A program made the translations under genes and the position numbers. 64,000 bases of DNA from Epiperipatus broadwayi (taxonomy: Eukaryota; Onychophora; Udeonychophora; Euonychophora; Peripatidae): assembly GCA_028023455.1 (NCBI GenBank), contig JAQFVV010000281.1, positions 806,001 through 870,000 on the forward strand, read 5' to 3'. Positions 49,972-60,368 of this stretch are shown one piece after another. Position 1 is the stretch's first letter; the number at the start of each line of letters is the position of its first letter. The notes below the pieces were generated by a model. That model did not search any database, was not told the origin of the DNA, and saw nothing but the letters and a program-made list of their open reading frames with translations.

Positions 49972-50596
49972 TCAATTATTTGCCTTAACTGGTGGCTCCT
50001 TGGCCCATGGGCTGAAATCCAGTGCCATCATTGTTTTCACTATTTCCTTTATTTGATATATTCTTGCTATATCAGGTGGGATATTTCCCTGGTTTTCTTT
50101 AAGTACTTTGATGTTGGTGGTAAGCATGGTTTGCTGGGTTTGAATCCGTAAGTTGCCTACAATCTTGGCTGGAAATATCTCATCAAAATACAGTTGTGGA
50201 CATTTTTTGACTTTGTGAAAAATTTTTATGTGACGAGGCTTGGTTAGCTGGGTTTGATGTCTTGGGTCCCGGACATCATTTAATGGAAGTACTCTTTCCA
50301 AAGAAAGTTTGGGACATTTTTTTACTTCATGGAATATTCTAGTGTTGAGCATGGTTGGCTGAGTTTGAGGTCCCAGGTCTGGTGTATGTCTTCTTTGTGG
50401 AATCATTTGTCTCAACTTTCTGGTTCATGAGTTTATCTGCCATCTCTTGCCATCCAGGGAGGAGCCTGTACAGCACTCTAAGTTCCTCACCTCTCCTTCA
50501 GCTTTCTTCTTCCCATCTTTTCGCTCTTTCTTCACCTTGCTTAAACAATTCTATAATAGTCCGGAAATGGACCTCATTAGTATCCGTATTTTCCAT
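49972..50596 (-). pseudogene. gag: gag remnant of element E3 with a threefold capsid-end repeat
   Basis: The minus-strand frame can start at ATG 50596 (MENTDTNEVHF) and reads an EERAKRWEEES stretch before an in-frame stop near 50500; after a shift, the frame 50415-49972 is open for 147 codons. That part has three tandem modules of about 36 residues, each with a QTQxT start and a VKKCP-like core (IFHEVKKCPKL, IFHKVKKCPQL, VLKENQGNIPPDIA). The last module continues into IKEIVKTMMALDFSPWAKEPP, which matches the capsid C-terminal motif of E1 and E2. The body of the capsid is missing. It is likely non-functional. Confidence 0.6.
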
Positions 50597-51294
50597 GGCC
50601 TTGGATGTTATCATGATCGATGATGATTTTTTCCCTTTTATTGCTAATTATTTAATATATCCTAAAAAAAATTTTTTTTAATGAATAAGTGTACTCTTAA
50701 ACACAATGTATAGCACTGATAAAGAAAATTTTCAAACTGTTTTATGTTGAGCTTATTAAAACTAATACGGTTAAAAAAATACTCTCATTATTTTTCCTTG
50801 TTTGATTCTCTGCGATTATTACGTTTGACTTCAAATTTTATTAATGGCTAATAGGCTATCTCCCTCTTGGTACTGTTGGCCTCATTGCTGCTTTTATGTT
50901 TATCACTAAAAAACCCCGACTACTACCCTTTTATTATTGCAAAAATTTCTTGTTTAAATCTGCTGCCAACATATATATTTTTAACTGCCCGTATATATAT
51001 AAAAAAATCTCTTAAATTCTATCTGTCAAAATATTTCGCTAAAATATATTTTTAAACTCAAGCAACTTTATTTATAAATATAAACATTCGCTAGATCTAG
51101 GTATAATTATTTTGTTCCCTCTTATTTAAGATTTGCAAACATATATATATTTATTTACATAATTATTGATCCAATTCACGTCTCATTATTTGGTCTAAGA
51201 AAATTTACACATGTTGAAAAAAACAAATTACATATAAAAGAATTTAGCCTGGTGACAAAATTTATTTTAGAAGTAACTCCGTTTAATGAAATTA

Positions 51295-51307
51295 CTCTTG
51301 GGCGCCA
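51295..51307 (-). promoter_or_regulatory. Primer-binding-site-like sequence
   Basis: On the minus strand, GGTGACA is followed by TGGCGCCCAAGAG, the form expected for an LTR end joined to a lysine-type primer binding site, upstream of the E3 gag remnant. It lies 666 bp inside the terminal repeat, which conflicts with 51973-54683 being the LTR that served this gag. Confidence 0.55.
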
Positions 51308-51865
51308 TGTCACCAGTTAAAAGGATCCATAGACTGTTAGCTTCCCAAAATTAATTTTAATAACTATTCCATTTAACTATGGGCACTGGTTAAAACATTC
51401 GCATTTTTATTGATTACAACCTTTTTTTTATTTTTACATTTCTGAATTCCATACGGTAGCCTATTATATCTAGGTCATTACTGTACAAAATTATTATTAT
51501 GCTATCTTGCGCGTTGAGCCGATAAAACTTTATTTTGATAGAAAAATACAATATTTGAAATATTCATAGATTGTCACAATATTCACTTGGGACAATATTT
51601 AAGTAATTCACGCCATGCATATATAGTGTGACTTAAATGAAACAATAAATACAGATAAATACAGATGGCTTGTATCGCACTATAGCAAGTTTGGACAAGT
51701 TCTGATTATATAGAATAAGTAATTGAATGCCCGAGTCAAACAAAATATATGAAATATACATGCAAATAAACAATATAGATAGTATAGAGTTTGAAAAGAT
51801 ATTTTATATATCAAAAATATAAAGGATTTGAGTGATTAAATACAAAACAAAATGCTAAAATTAAG

Positions 51866-51931
51866 CTACAGGGATGTGGGTGTTTATATAATTGAGATCT
51901 ACAGGGATGTGGGTGTTTAAATAATCGAGGC
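51866..51931. repeat. Tandem repeat, two 33-bp units
   Basis: Units at 51866 and 51899 both start ctacagggatgtgggtgttt. Confidence 0.95.
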
Positions 51932-51972
51932 TCCACATTTGGGCAAGCCATGGACCAGGAAAAAAAATACTA

Positions 51973-54683
51973 TGTAACAGTCAGAATCATCTATCTCGCT
52001 AACACACTGCAGAATTCAAACCCCAGACATGAAACTGAACATTCTAGGAGGGGTTGCCTTCTAGATATACTAAGTTCGAATCTAAAGTCCAAATTTCACA
52101 GCGCCATCTACGTGACAACGCATCTGATGCCACTACTAGTATGACCTTTGACCGGTGCCTGGTGGTCAGGGAGAAACAAAAGACTCTATACTAAAAGAAG
52201 CTTGGGTGGCTAATTAACGTCTATGGATTTACAAAAGAAATGCAGAAAATATATATATATAGACCGAGACAGTGATAGGAATCAAATAAAATAAGAGATC
52301 AAATTTAGTTTTAAATAATTTCACAAAATTTATTTATATAAATTATATATATAATGCCACTGTCTGCTTATATGAGACAGGGACGCGTATTAAATAATTG
52401 TGGGCATTATATTTCAATAAATGACAAAATGGTTTTAAAGCAAAGTGATATATTCTATTGCTCGGGTTAATAGCATTACGATAATGTGCTTGACGAGATA
52501 GGAACATGTGCGAGGTGCTTTGAGCAATTATACAAGTTTAAGAAAATATTTGAAAATTAAGTGTTCTAAAATATTTATTGATTTCGAGAATAGCACGGAC
52601 TAAAGCTTACTAAGCAACAAAGTGGGAATGTGATCAAAGCATTTATTTGATAATAATATTAATAGAGTTGCATTGGGAGGTCAGTATTGCTGATAATGAA
52701 TTTATTAAAGTTGGAGGGTGTGACACGTTTAAGTCACGGATGCTTTGTAAAATAAATATAAAATAAAACAATAATGGAATATTTGGAATGATTACGGAGG
52801 GCATATCGCCGCTAACCCGTAGGAAAGTATTTTATGAACAGCCGAAACTTAGTGACTGTGTGACGATTGCATTTAATTCCCAGGTGTGTCATTTGGAAAC
52901 ACACTCTGCCTGGAAATCGCAAAAAGGGAAAAAGAACGGCTTTAGCCATGTAAAGAATCCTTGGAAAAATAAAACAAAGCAGTCTCAACAACCAATTCAT
53001 TTACCAGCAATATGAGACGAGTGTATACAAAACATACTGAATGGGTTTTACTTGGATTAAGAGAAATGCCCAATCAAATTCCCAGAAATTCATTTAAAAG
53101 GGTCCGCACATTCTCGACGTCAATGATGAACTTTGTAATTAAAGTAGAACACGGTAATTAAAATAGGAAAATGCAGGCTTGCAGGTTTACAACGTAAGTA
53201 TAAATTTATATTCGCAATCATGCATTAAGGGACACATTTAACCATTGACCTCGCACATACTCTTATATTAGATTAAAATCAATAACATGTAGATTTTAAA
53301 CTATGTGATTATATTATATTAAAGAAAAGAATCGCCCTCGAACGAGTGATTTGCAAGATAATAAAATTGGAAAATTATAAATTTAAAATATGCCTTAATA
53401 GCGGCGTCTTATTTTCAATAAAGGGAATAGTTCACTCGGTCAAAGACGATTCTGACACATTATCATAATAAAATAAAAGAAAGCTTTATAAATAGAAAAT
53501 ATTAACCCAAGGATAGAGCAAAATGGTTGATTATATTTGAACACTTTAAAGAAGTACATAATAAAGTTATGTGAAATAAAAGAAAAACAATTTAGAATAG
53601 CTATAGCATGTTAGTTAGGATTCACAAGAGCTCTTGGGTTAATTTAGGGTCACCTCTGGAGAATCATTTTTAGGCAGATTGATGGTCAGCAGGTTTTTAT
53701 ATAATTTAACAGCAAAATCTGGAAATGTTCATATTTTTGGCAGCAGCAGCAGTTCCGGGGTTTCCTGTGTGATAACTTCCGATGGTCTACGGCAGCAGAT
53801 GACCATTCCGGAGAGAAATAGCCTTCTCGCACTCTACTCTGTCATGTCAAGATTTACAAATTACTAGAATAGAACTCAGAATGATTTCTCTTAGAAACAT
53901 TAGAAAAAAACTTCAGAAGAAAAGAAAACCCTTATTTTTATAGTAGATGTTAACAATAGAACTGCTCTGGAGCATTACAAAAATATATCGGACATATCAT
54001 CTGTAATTAAATCTATCCGAATGTCTAAAGGAATTCAACATTAATTAATTTTTGTTAATTTCCCTGTCGACATTTCGGATTACAAACTAGATTTAATTAA
54101 AAATTACTTTTACTAATTAAAGAAAACCTTAAGTGGACATCTGCTGTTTTTAGATAAACTTATAGAACATTAACTAATTAAACTATTGTCCCTGATTTAT
54201 TTAAACAGAAATATTTGGAATAACTTTTATTAAATTAAAGAAAATGATTTTACTTTTTAAATTGCATTATTTGAATCTATTTACTAAACGAATATTTACT
54301 AAATGAATTTTATTTTAAATCTAAATATATTACGACAGTAATATATAGATTCAAACAAAATAACTTTAACAATTTATAATTTTGATATGTTTTAAAATGC
54401 ATATCATAGTGTGTGCGCAATTACAACTTATATAACCTACTTTTAAATAAATGTAAATTATGTGAACAAATACATAATTCATAATATTTTATTTTATTTG
54501 GGAATAAGTTATATATATATAATATGAGCATTGTGCTCGTGGTTTAAAATTAGGCGGGATTTTCAGTATATAAGTGTATTGCAGACACACTACGATAGAT
54601 TGGAGTTCAAACTAAGGTATGAAAGTAGGAAGTAGGTGAGAAAAGGTGAAACGAAGATCTGCAAAGCAGACCTTACTGTTTCA
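51973..54683 (-). repeat. Terminal repeat (candidate 5' LTR) of minus-strand element E3
   Basis: Same-orientation copy of 46782-49490. It begins TGTAACAGTCAG and ends CTTACTGTTTCA on the plus strand, followed by a (TA)n run that matches the outer flank of the other copy, as for a 4-5-bp target duplication in a microsatellite. A (GCA)n run near 53739 is longer here than in the other copy (48540). Many differences between copies are at CpG sites. Confidence 0.75.
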
Positions 54684-55429
54684 ATATATATATATACAAT
54701 ATTACTTTGTAAAATATTGATCATATTTTATTTTATAATAAAATAATTTATTGTGTATTATATGTATATATGTAATAATAATAACAAACAAATAATCTTT
54801 CCACTATTAATATAAATTCCAAATAGATTAGGTTCAATAAATATGCTTGATCTTTTTAGGAATGTGTGCATTGTAAGCTATCATTTACAACCCCCTCTCC
54901 TTACAGGGTTAGAATTTTAATATGTAATGAAAATTTTAACACTTACACAAGGTTTGCATTTGATGTTTGATGGTTTTTTTTTTCAACAAATATAAGAAGG
55001 GTAGTGAAACTTTATTCTACTGTTTTCTACACTCAGCTACACAAATTACTTTCTATTCTTCTCTGCTCCCTCTCATGAAATACTTTTCAAGGTGGGATTC
55101 AAACATAGGTTTTTTTTAAACTAATGATGGTTATGTTTTGAGCACACTAATAAAAATGTATTTTTGTTTCAGATAGCACATATTTTTCTTTTGTTATCCT
55201 CTATTCTGCTCCTATTGAGTCTTATTGGATTTACTTTGAGACTAACATAAGATTGGGGCAACCATCACTTAGTGTGGTTTAACTCTTTTAAATAAAGTGG
55301 CTCTAAAATATCGTAACATTTGCTTTGGCATCCATTAGAGAATACTTTCATCATAATTTTTAACCTAACTTCATAATATTTTTTTTTTTACTTATCAGAA
55401 TTCATCTCTTATTTTTTCTACACATCAGC
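54684..55429. other. AT-rich spacer, no recognised gene
   Basis: Follows the E3 terminal repeat with a short (TA)n run; otherwise AT-rich sequence with poly-T tracts. It may include the 3' non-coding part of element E4, but I see no LTR. Confidence 0.4.
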
Positions 55430-55905
55430 TGAGCATGACAATTCTACAATTACTAAGATTGTCCATGGTATGGCTTCATAATTCAGGTATTATACGTGCC
55501 CCTAACTTATCCTTCCATATCCAACCAAAATGCATTAGGACTCGATTGTTTAACTATTGTGTAAAGTCCTTCTTATAGATGATAAAACTTACTGTATTTA
55601 TTTTCAACATGCTTACTAATATGAGGATTTTTTATTAAAACTTGATTTCCTACTTTAAAAGTATATGGAGTTCCAGTCTTATTTTTGTTCTTTTTATTGG
55701 CCTTACTTACCAATCAAAGATATGCTTTCTGCACATTTTTCTCCATACTATTTTGTTGATATCTAGTCATAGGTTGATATTTAGTGAACAACTTCGGAAT
55801 TGATTGATTAAAATGTAGTTCAATGGGTGTGAATCCAGTGGATTCATTCACACTCCAATTGATATAATTAACTATCTGGTCTATCTGCCTTACCCTATCC
55901 TTTTC
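55430..55905 (-). pseudogene. pol (IN): Ty3/gypsy integrase C-terminal remnant (element E4)
   Basis: The minus-strand translation reads QIVNYINWSVNESTGFTPIE, closely matching the integrase of E2 around 18750-18810, then KLFTKYQPMTRYQQ, a VGNQVLIKNPHI segment, a GPY/F-like stretch (KFYHLYEGLYTIVKQ, where GPF has become EGL) and NAFWLDMEG. In-frame stops interrupt it. The catalytic core with the second Asp and the Glu is missing. It lies downstream, on the same strand, of the long ORF at 55986-57785. Confidence 0.85.
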
Positions 55906-55985
55906 TTATATTATCATAAGTTGTATTATATATATATATATGTATACATACACCATTTGATTTATTCATTCATTTATTTCTCCTC

Positions 55986-57689
55986 TTAAAAAACATATAC
56001 ATTTCTTGAAAATTCATCCATGATAAAAAGTCCATTGTATGTGTCCAAAGTTGCATCATTTGAAGTCCTTCCCTTGTTATGTACTTTTTCTTTTAAGTTT
56101 ATATGCCTCATAAATGTGAAGGGTCCTTTATACATGTTACATAACTTGTGGAACTGAAAACCTTTCTGTTTAATGAACTGTAACATGGTCATCTCTATTC
56201 TCATCATATAATTTTCTATGTTTTGATCATCTTGTTGATTATGGAAAGACTCTAATTTCCATAACGCATAGCTAAGATGATCACATTCACCAATTTTTTT
56301 AATGCCTTCAACAATGGCATTTGTAGTGTGACAGTTTTCTCCTAAGAAATCTGTTTGAACTTGTAACAATCCATCCTTGTTATTGCTATAATACTCACAA
56401 ATGTCATGTTTGAAAAGCATTTTATTTTTGTTTCGATGATAAACACGAATGTGCCGCAATGATCTCAAATATAAGTCCAAATCATTTATCATTGAACTTT
56501 CTTTCATATACTCTATCATGACATCTTCAGAATATGATGTGTCATCGACTCCTATGGCTTCATCATTTAACTCAGAATCAATCTTGAAACCTTGTGATCT
56601 TTGTATCACTTCAATATTGAGAGTATCACTCAATTGATTTTCTCTCAACTTAAATTCAGTATATTGAGTACTTGAATTAGTTTGAGTTTGTTGTGTTTCA
56701 ACAACTAATGTACCCTTACTCAGTTGGGATTCAGTGATTCCAGACTTCTGGGTAATGGTTTTATCTAAACATTTTAGTTTTTGTCCAAAGGTTTCTATCT
56801 CCGTATTTTGTTTGGTAAAATTTTGCTCCAACTCTGTATGGATAATTCGTATTTCCATCTGAACTTCAGCTTGGTGCCTCCGTTGATTTTCATGCACTTC
56901 TTCCTTAAAATTTTCTTGATTCCTGCATACCTCATCATATTTTGCATTCAATTGTTCCATGACACTGGATTTAAAATTATCTATTTGCTGTTGGCATTTT
57001 GTATTCTTTTCATCAATTTCATTCTTCATCTCCAACATCCCTTGCTTCAATTCAATATTGTCTTTCTGAACACTTCCTAATTTAAGGGAAAGTTGTACCA
57101 TATCTTCAGACAGCTTAACTTCAACATTATCAATTTTTGTTTCCATTTGTTCTTTCATATCATTCACATCCTTCTTCAATTCTTCCTTTATTTTATCTAT
57201 ATCAGCCTTGGTTGCCATATTTTCCAACTTACTATTTATATCACTTTTCATATTATCCATATTGCTATTTAAATCACTTTTTATATTCTCCATATTGCTA
57301 TTTAAATCACTTTTCATATTCTCCACATTGCTATTCATATTATTCATATCACTCTTCATATTCTCCATATTGCTATTTATATCATTTTTCATATTATTCA
57401 TATCACTCTTCATCTCCATGATTACTTGGATTAGTTGTGCCAATGCTGTAGGGTCTTGAATAGCCTGAGTTATTCCCACTTCAGGCACTTGAACAATCTC
57501 ACTGGAAGGAATTATCTGAATTTGAGAAACCATTTGACTCCCTTCTTGCATTTGTGGGGATTGTTCCACTTCCAGAATAGACCCACCAGGTATCTGAATC
57601 ATCACAGATTCTACCTTATTACTGGTAGTATCATCTACCATCTCACTGTCACTACTATCTTTCCTTATCTCAAAATGTTTTGATTCCAT
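55986..57689 (-). CDS. Long coiled-coil gag-like ORF of element E4, open over more than 560 codons
   Basis: The frame is open for 599 codons from 57785. I prefer the Met at 57689 (MESKHFEIRKD, 567 residues), because the upstream part is Ile/Asn/Phe-rich and looks like leader. The N-terminal 90 residues are acidic with a VMIQIPGGS segment; a similar MIQIPE occurs in E2 gag. Next comes a long coiled coil, first as 11-residue units of the type NSNMENMKSDL, then LENMATKADIDKIK, as in E2. A charged middle region is followed by ALWKLESFHNQQ and NIENYMMRIEMTML, possibly capsid-like. The last 50 residues (GPF, then FIMDEFSRNVYVF) resemble the start of an integrase core, so gag and integrase seem joined by deletion of protease and RT. 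Role: probably particle structure; function of the fusion is unknown. Confidence 0.65.
   Translation of the reverse strand: MESKHFEIRKDSSDSEMVDDTTSNKVESVMIQIPGGSILEVEQSPQMQEGSQMVSQIQIIPSSEIVQVPEVGITQAIQDPTALAQLIQVIMEMKSDMNNMKNDINSNMENMKSDMNNMNSNVENMKSDLNSNMENIKSDLNSNMDNMKSDINSKLENMATKADIDKIKEELKKDVNDMKEQMETKIDNVEVKLSEDMVQLSLKLGSVQKDNIELKQGMLEMKNEIDEKNTKCQQQIDNFKSSVMEQLNAKYDEVCRNQENFKEEVHENQRRHQAEVQMEIRIIHTELEQNFTKQNTEIETFGQKLKCLDKTITQKSGITESQLSKGTLVVETQQTQTNSSTQYTEFKLRENQLSDTLNIEVIQRSQGFKIDSELNDEAIGVDDTSYSEDVMIEYMKESSMINDLDLYLRSLRHIRVYHRNKNKMLFKHDICEYYSNNKDGLLQVQTDFLGENCHTTNAIVEGIKKIGECDHLSYALWKLESFHNQQDDQNIENYMMRIEMTMLQFIKQKGFQFHKLCNMYKGPFTFMRHINLKEKVHNKGRTSNDATLDTYNGLFIMDEFSRNVYVF
57220..57420 (-). 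repeat. 33-bp repeats coding the 11-residue coiled-coil units of E4
   Basis: Units of about 33 bp, reading on the plus strand as atattgctatttaaatcact and variants, recur five to six times and code 11-residue units (SNMENMKSDLN type). An 11-residue period is a hendecad, compatible with a coiled coil. Confidence 0.85.
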
Positions 57690-57785
57690 ATTACTTAATT
57701 GCTCACCACTTCTGGTTATCAATAAATATTTATTTATTTGCAAACTATTTATAAAATATTTATTTATGAAATTATAAATAATCAC

Positions 57786-58204
57786 ATGCCACAGTGCATC
57801 AGGCCACTCCCAACCATTGCATTTATCTTTACCTTTTTTTTGTTTTAATATATCTAATTTTAGCCTATGTCCTTTTACATGCCTAACTCTACTATTTTAT
57901 TATCATTTATTAATCACTTAACTATTTATCATCAGTCTCTGTTTGTTGTCCAATCCTTTATATTTCCAATTTACACTCAATACTCTAGATCTCTTATTGA
58001 AAATTGATTCAAGTTTATGTGATCTATTATCCCTATTTCTATTATTTTTAATGAAAGTGCTAGTTATTTGCCATGTGTATAAGTTCATATGGGTTTATGT
58101 TGATAGAAAAATATAAAATGAAATGTTCTTTAACATTTAAAAAAAAAAAATTTTAAACGCCAGTCCAATGGCTGGACTTCCTTTACAATTATAGTATATT
58201 CATA
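57786..58204. other. AT-rich spacer upstream of E4 ORF, no recognised gene
   Basis: May be the E4 leader on the minus strand. There is a small inverted repeat (ccagtccaatggctgg) at about 58162-58177. No LTR or primer binding site was recognised. Confidence 0.4.
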
Positions 58205-58735
58205 CCTAACACACTGGATATACACTTGAATACATCTATCAACTGTAATATCTTCATGCCTACCATGTTATCCGCCAGATATAATGGACGGAAAGATTAG
58301 TAAATAATCCCAAACACTGCAAACACCAGATGTAATGGATGGTCAACTAACTTGCAGACTGTACTACTATGCGGATGTAGCAATATGGTGTGGGAATAAG
58401 CTAATATGCTCTAATTTATTACCTCTAATGAAACAATCTGCAGAGACCTACCAGGCTTAAAAGGGAAAAAAAGTTGAATCCAACTATGTTCAAACTGTGG
58501 ATCATCTGATAAAGTGCTAATGAGAACCCGATGAAATACTTAACCAATTATTGCATAACCTTTAATTGACTAACTCTATCCCTATTTAATAATATTAAAT
58601 GCAATTTAGGTTAGTTCATCCACTTTCCCCCTTTTTAATTCCATTATGCCCTAATATTCAAGCCCAGAGAAAATATTGCTTTGAACTCCATTAGCAGGAA
58701 TGAACAGATATACACAGCAACTCCTGCACCTATAT
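58205..58735 (+). repeat. Dispersed repeat R5, copy 2 (uninterrupted)
   Basis: Matches 38460-39087 joined to 40333-40376, without the fold-back insertion. The empty site is at 58689-58702. It ends at cagcaactcctgcacctata and is followed within 10 bases by repeat R4. Near the end, gcagga and tcctgc can pair as a stem. Confidence 0.8.
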
Positions 58736-58745
58736 ATATTTATAG

Positions 58746-59823
58746 GTTATAAACTAGCATTTATTATATTTGTTTTATTTTCAAGCTTTTATATAATAAG
58801 AAAAATAGATGTATGTGCATGTATAATTATTTATAAACTGTGGAATGTCAGGACAACTCAATAAACCAGAGACCGGAATAATAAAAACTCTCAAACATTT
58901 ATTAACAATAATAAATATCAAGTATAACAACAATAGTAATGATAAAAAATATATATAATAATCATCATATGTACATGTGTCACAAGTGAATCTCTACCAT
59001 CTTACTAATTAATTATCCTCTAGATCCAACCCTTATACCCCATGGTAGAAATCTACCTATGTCACTCATTCTCTACAAATCATAATTATATCGAAAAATT
59101 AACTTTAGTTATTTAATATAATTGAGATGCTGGCTAACTAAATTATATATTTACAAATGTTAATCTATTTAACAAGTTTCCCCAATTTATGTATATGATA
59201 AATAGATATATACTAGTTGATTAGTCAAACATACTAGAAAATATATACACACGGTTAATCACAAAATAAAACATATAATATGTATTCTGTATAAATGTTG
59301 TAATTTAACCTATGAAAATAAATTTAGAGAATCTTACCTCAATATTTATGTGGATAACCTGATGTGAAGCAGGTGGTATTACCTAAATTTTATTTATAAT
59401 GAAAATATTAAAAAAAATATCAAAATGAATAATCCCCCCCTTTTCTTCTTTGCTAATTCTGAAAAATGAGGCTTCAGCATCAGAGTGTGAAAATACAACA
59501 GATAGTATGAATAAAAAAAAATAATGAATAAACAAAAATTTACAATATTGATTCTTTGATTAAAAATTGTAATTGGAACAAAGTTAATAAAAATCATCAT
59601 AATAAAAGTAGTAGTAGCTGATAGTTATGTAAGTTGTTCTTCAAAGCAGTTTCACTTAGTAAATCATTTTCCTTAGCAAGGATAGATAGGTACAATGGTG
59701 TCTCCTGTAGTTGTGTTTAATGGTAGACATCTTGATCCTCATTTGATTCACCATACAGTATTCCAATTCTTGTTTACTTTTGACTATAGGCATCTTCTTG
59801 AGTGTTTACAAGAAAGTAGAAAT
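58746..59823 (+). repeat. Dispersed repeat R4, copy 2
   Basis: Same-orientation copy of 44890-45963, with only scattered differences. It is followed by a (TA)n run at 59822-59837 and then the purine-rich block. Contained ORFs are not supported as genes. Confidence 0.8.
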
Positions 59824-59837
59824 ATATATATATATAT

Positions 59838-60368
59838 TGTAACCTTATAAAATAGGAGATGGATAAGAAATGGGAAAAATGGAAAGATATGAAATAGAGA
59901 GATGTAAGAAAAGAAGGAAAAGAATGCTAATAATGAAATAAGAGAGGGGTGTGAAAAAGAAAGATATATAAGAAAAAGGTGGAATAAAGCAGAGAGAAAT
60001 GAAATGAGATGATGAAATAAGAGATGGGTGTAAGAAAGAGAGATAAGAACAAAATAGAATAAAGAAGAGATAATGATAAAGATAAATGATGAAAATGAAA
60101 TGAGAGCAGCCAATTGTAACCTGATAGAATAAGAGATAGAGAGATAATGATAATGGAGAGAGAAAAATGAAATGAGATGATAAAAATAAAAGACATGAAA
60201 AGAAATGGAATATAGGAGTGAGAGAATTCGAATGAGATGATAGAAATATATGAGAAAGAGAGATGAAAAGAAATGGAATAGAATTGGAATGATATGAAAT
60301 ATAATATAAATGAACTAAAATGAACTATAAATTAGAGACTCTAAATGACTCGGCTCAGTGGGGTTACA
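59838..60368 (+). repeat. Purine-rich block, candidate solo LTR
   Basis: Starts TGTAACCTTAT right after a (TA)n run and ends GGGGTTACA, giving TG...CA ends with the inverted termini TGTAACC/GGTTACA. The inside is almost purely A and G on the plus strand, built of irregular gaaatgagatgat and agagatagaga units; the opening TGTAACC recurs at 60115, so the block may be a partial internal duplication. The ORFs on the other strand (59784-60196) are Ser/Phe/Leu low complexity forced by the pyrimidine strand and are not genes. Confidence 0.45.

Larger units (their letters stand above)
49491..51972 (-). mobile_element. Internal region of element E3
   Basis: 2.5 kb between the terminal repeats, holding a gag remnant (49972-50596), a primer-binding-site-like sequence at 51295-51307 and a two-unit tandem repeat (51866-51931). 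No protease, RT or integrase is seen, so E3 would need proteins from another element. Confidence 0.6.

Noticed and set aside
52788-53015. ORFs within the E3 terminal repeats (also 47787-47969, 53679-53867)
   Set aside because: The two copies of the repeat do not keep the same frames open; differences are CpG-type and show no coding constraint.
56781-57683. Plus-strand ORFs of 82-99 codons
   Set aside because: Shadows of the long minus-strand coiled-coil ORF; the Tyr/Ser/Pro or Leu/Phe repeats mirror its 33-bp units.
58205-58735. Helitron end at the right edge of R5 (stem gcagga/tcctgc near the end)
   Set aside because: The terminal bases after the stem are not CTRR, and the loop is too long; no TC start was found.
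59784-60196. Minus-strand ORFs of 109 and 89 codons with apparent membrane segments
   Set aside because: The Ser/Phe/Leu/Ile sequence is forced by the purine-rich plus strand; low complexity, not a gene.
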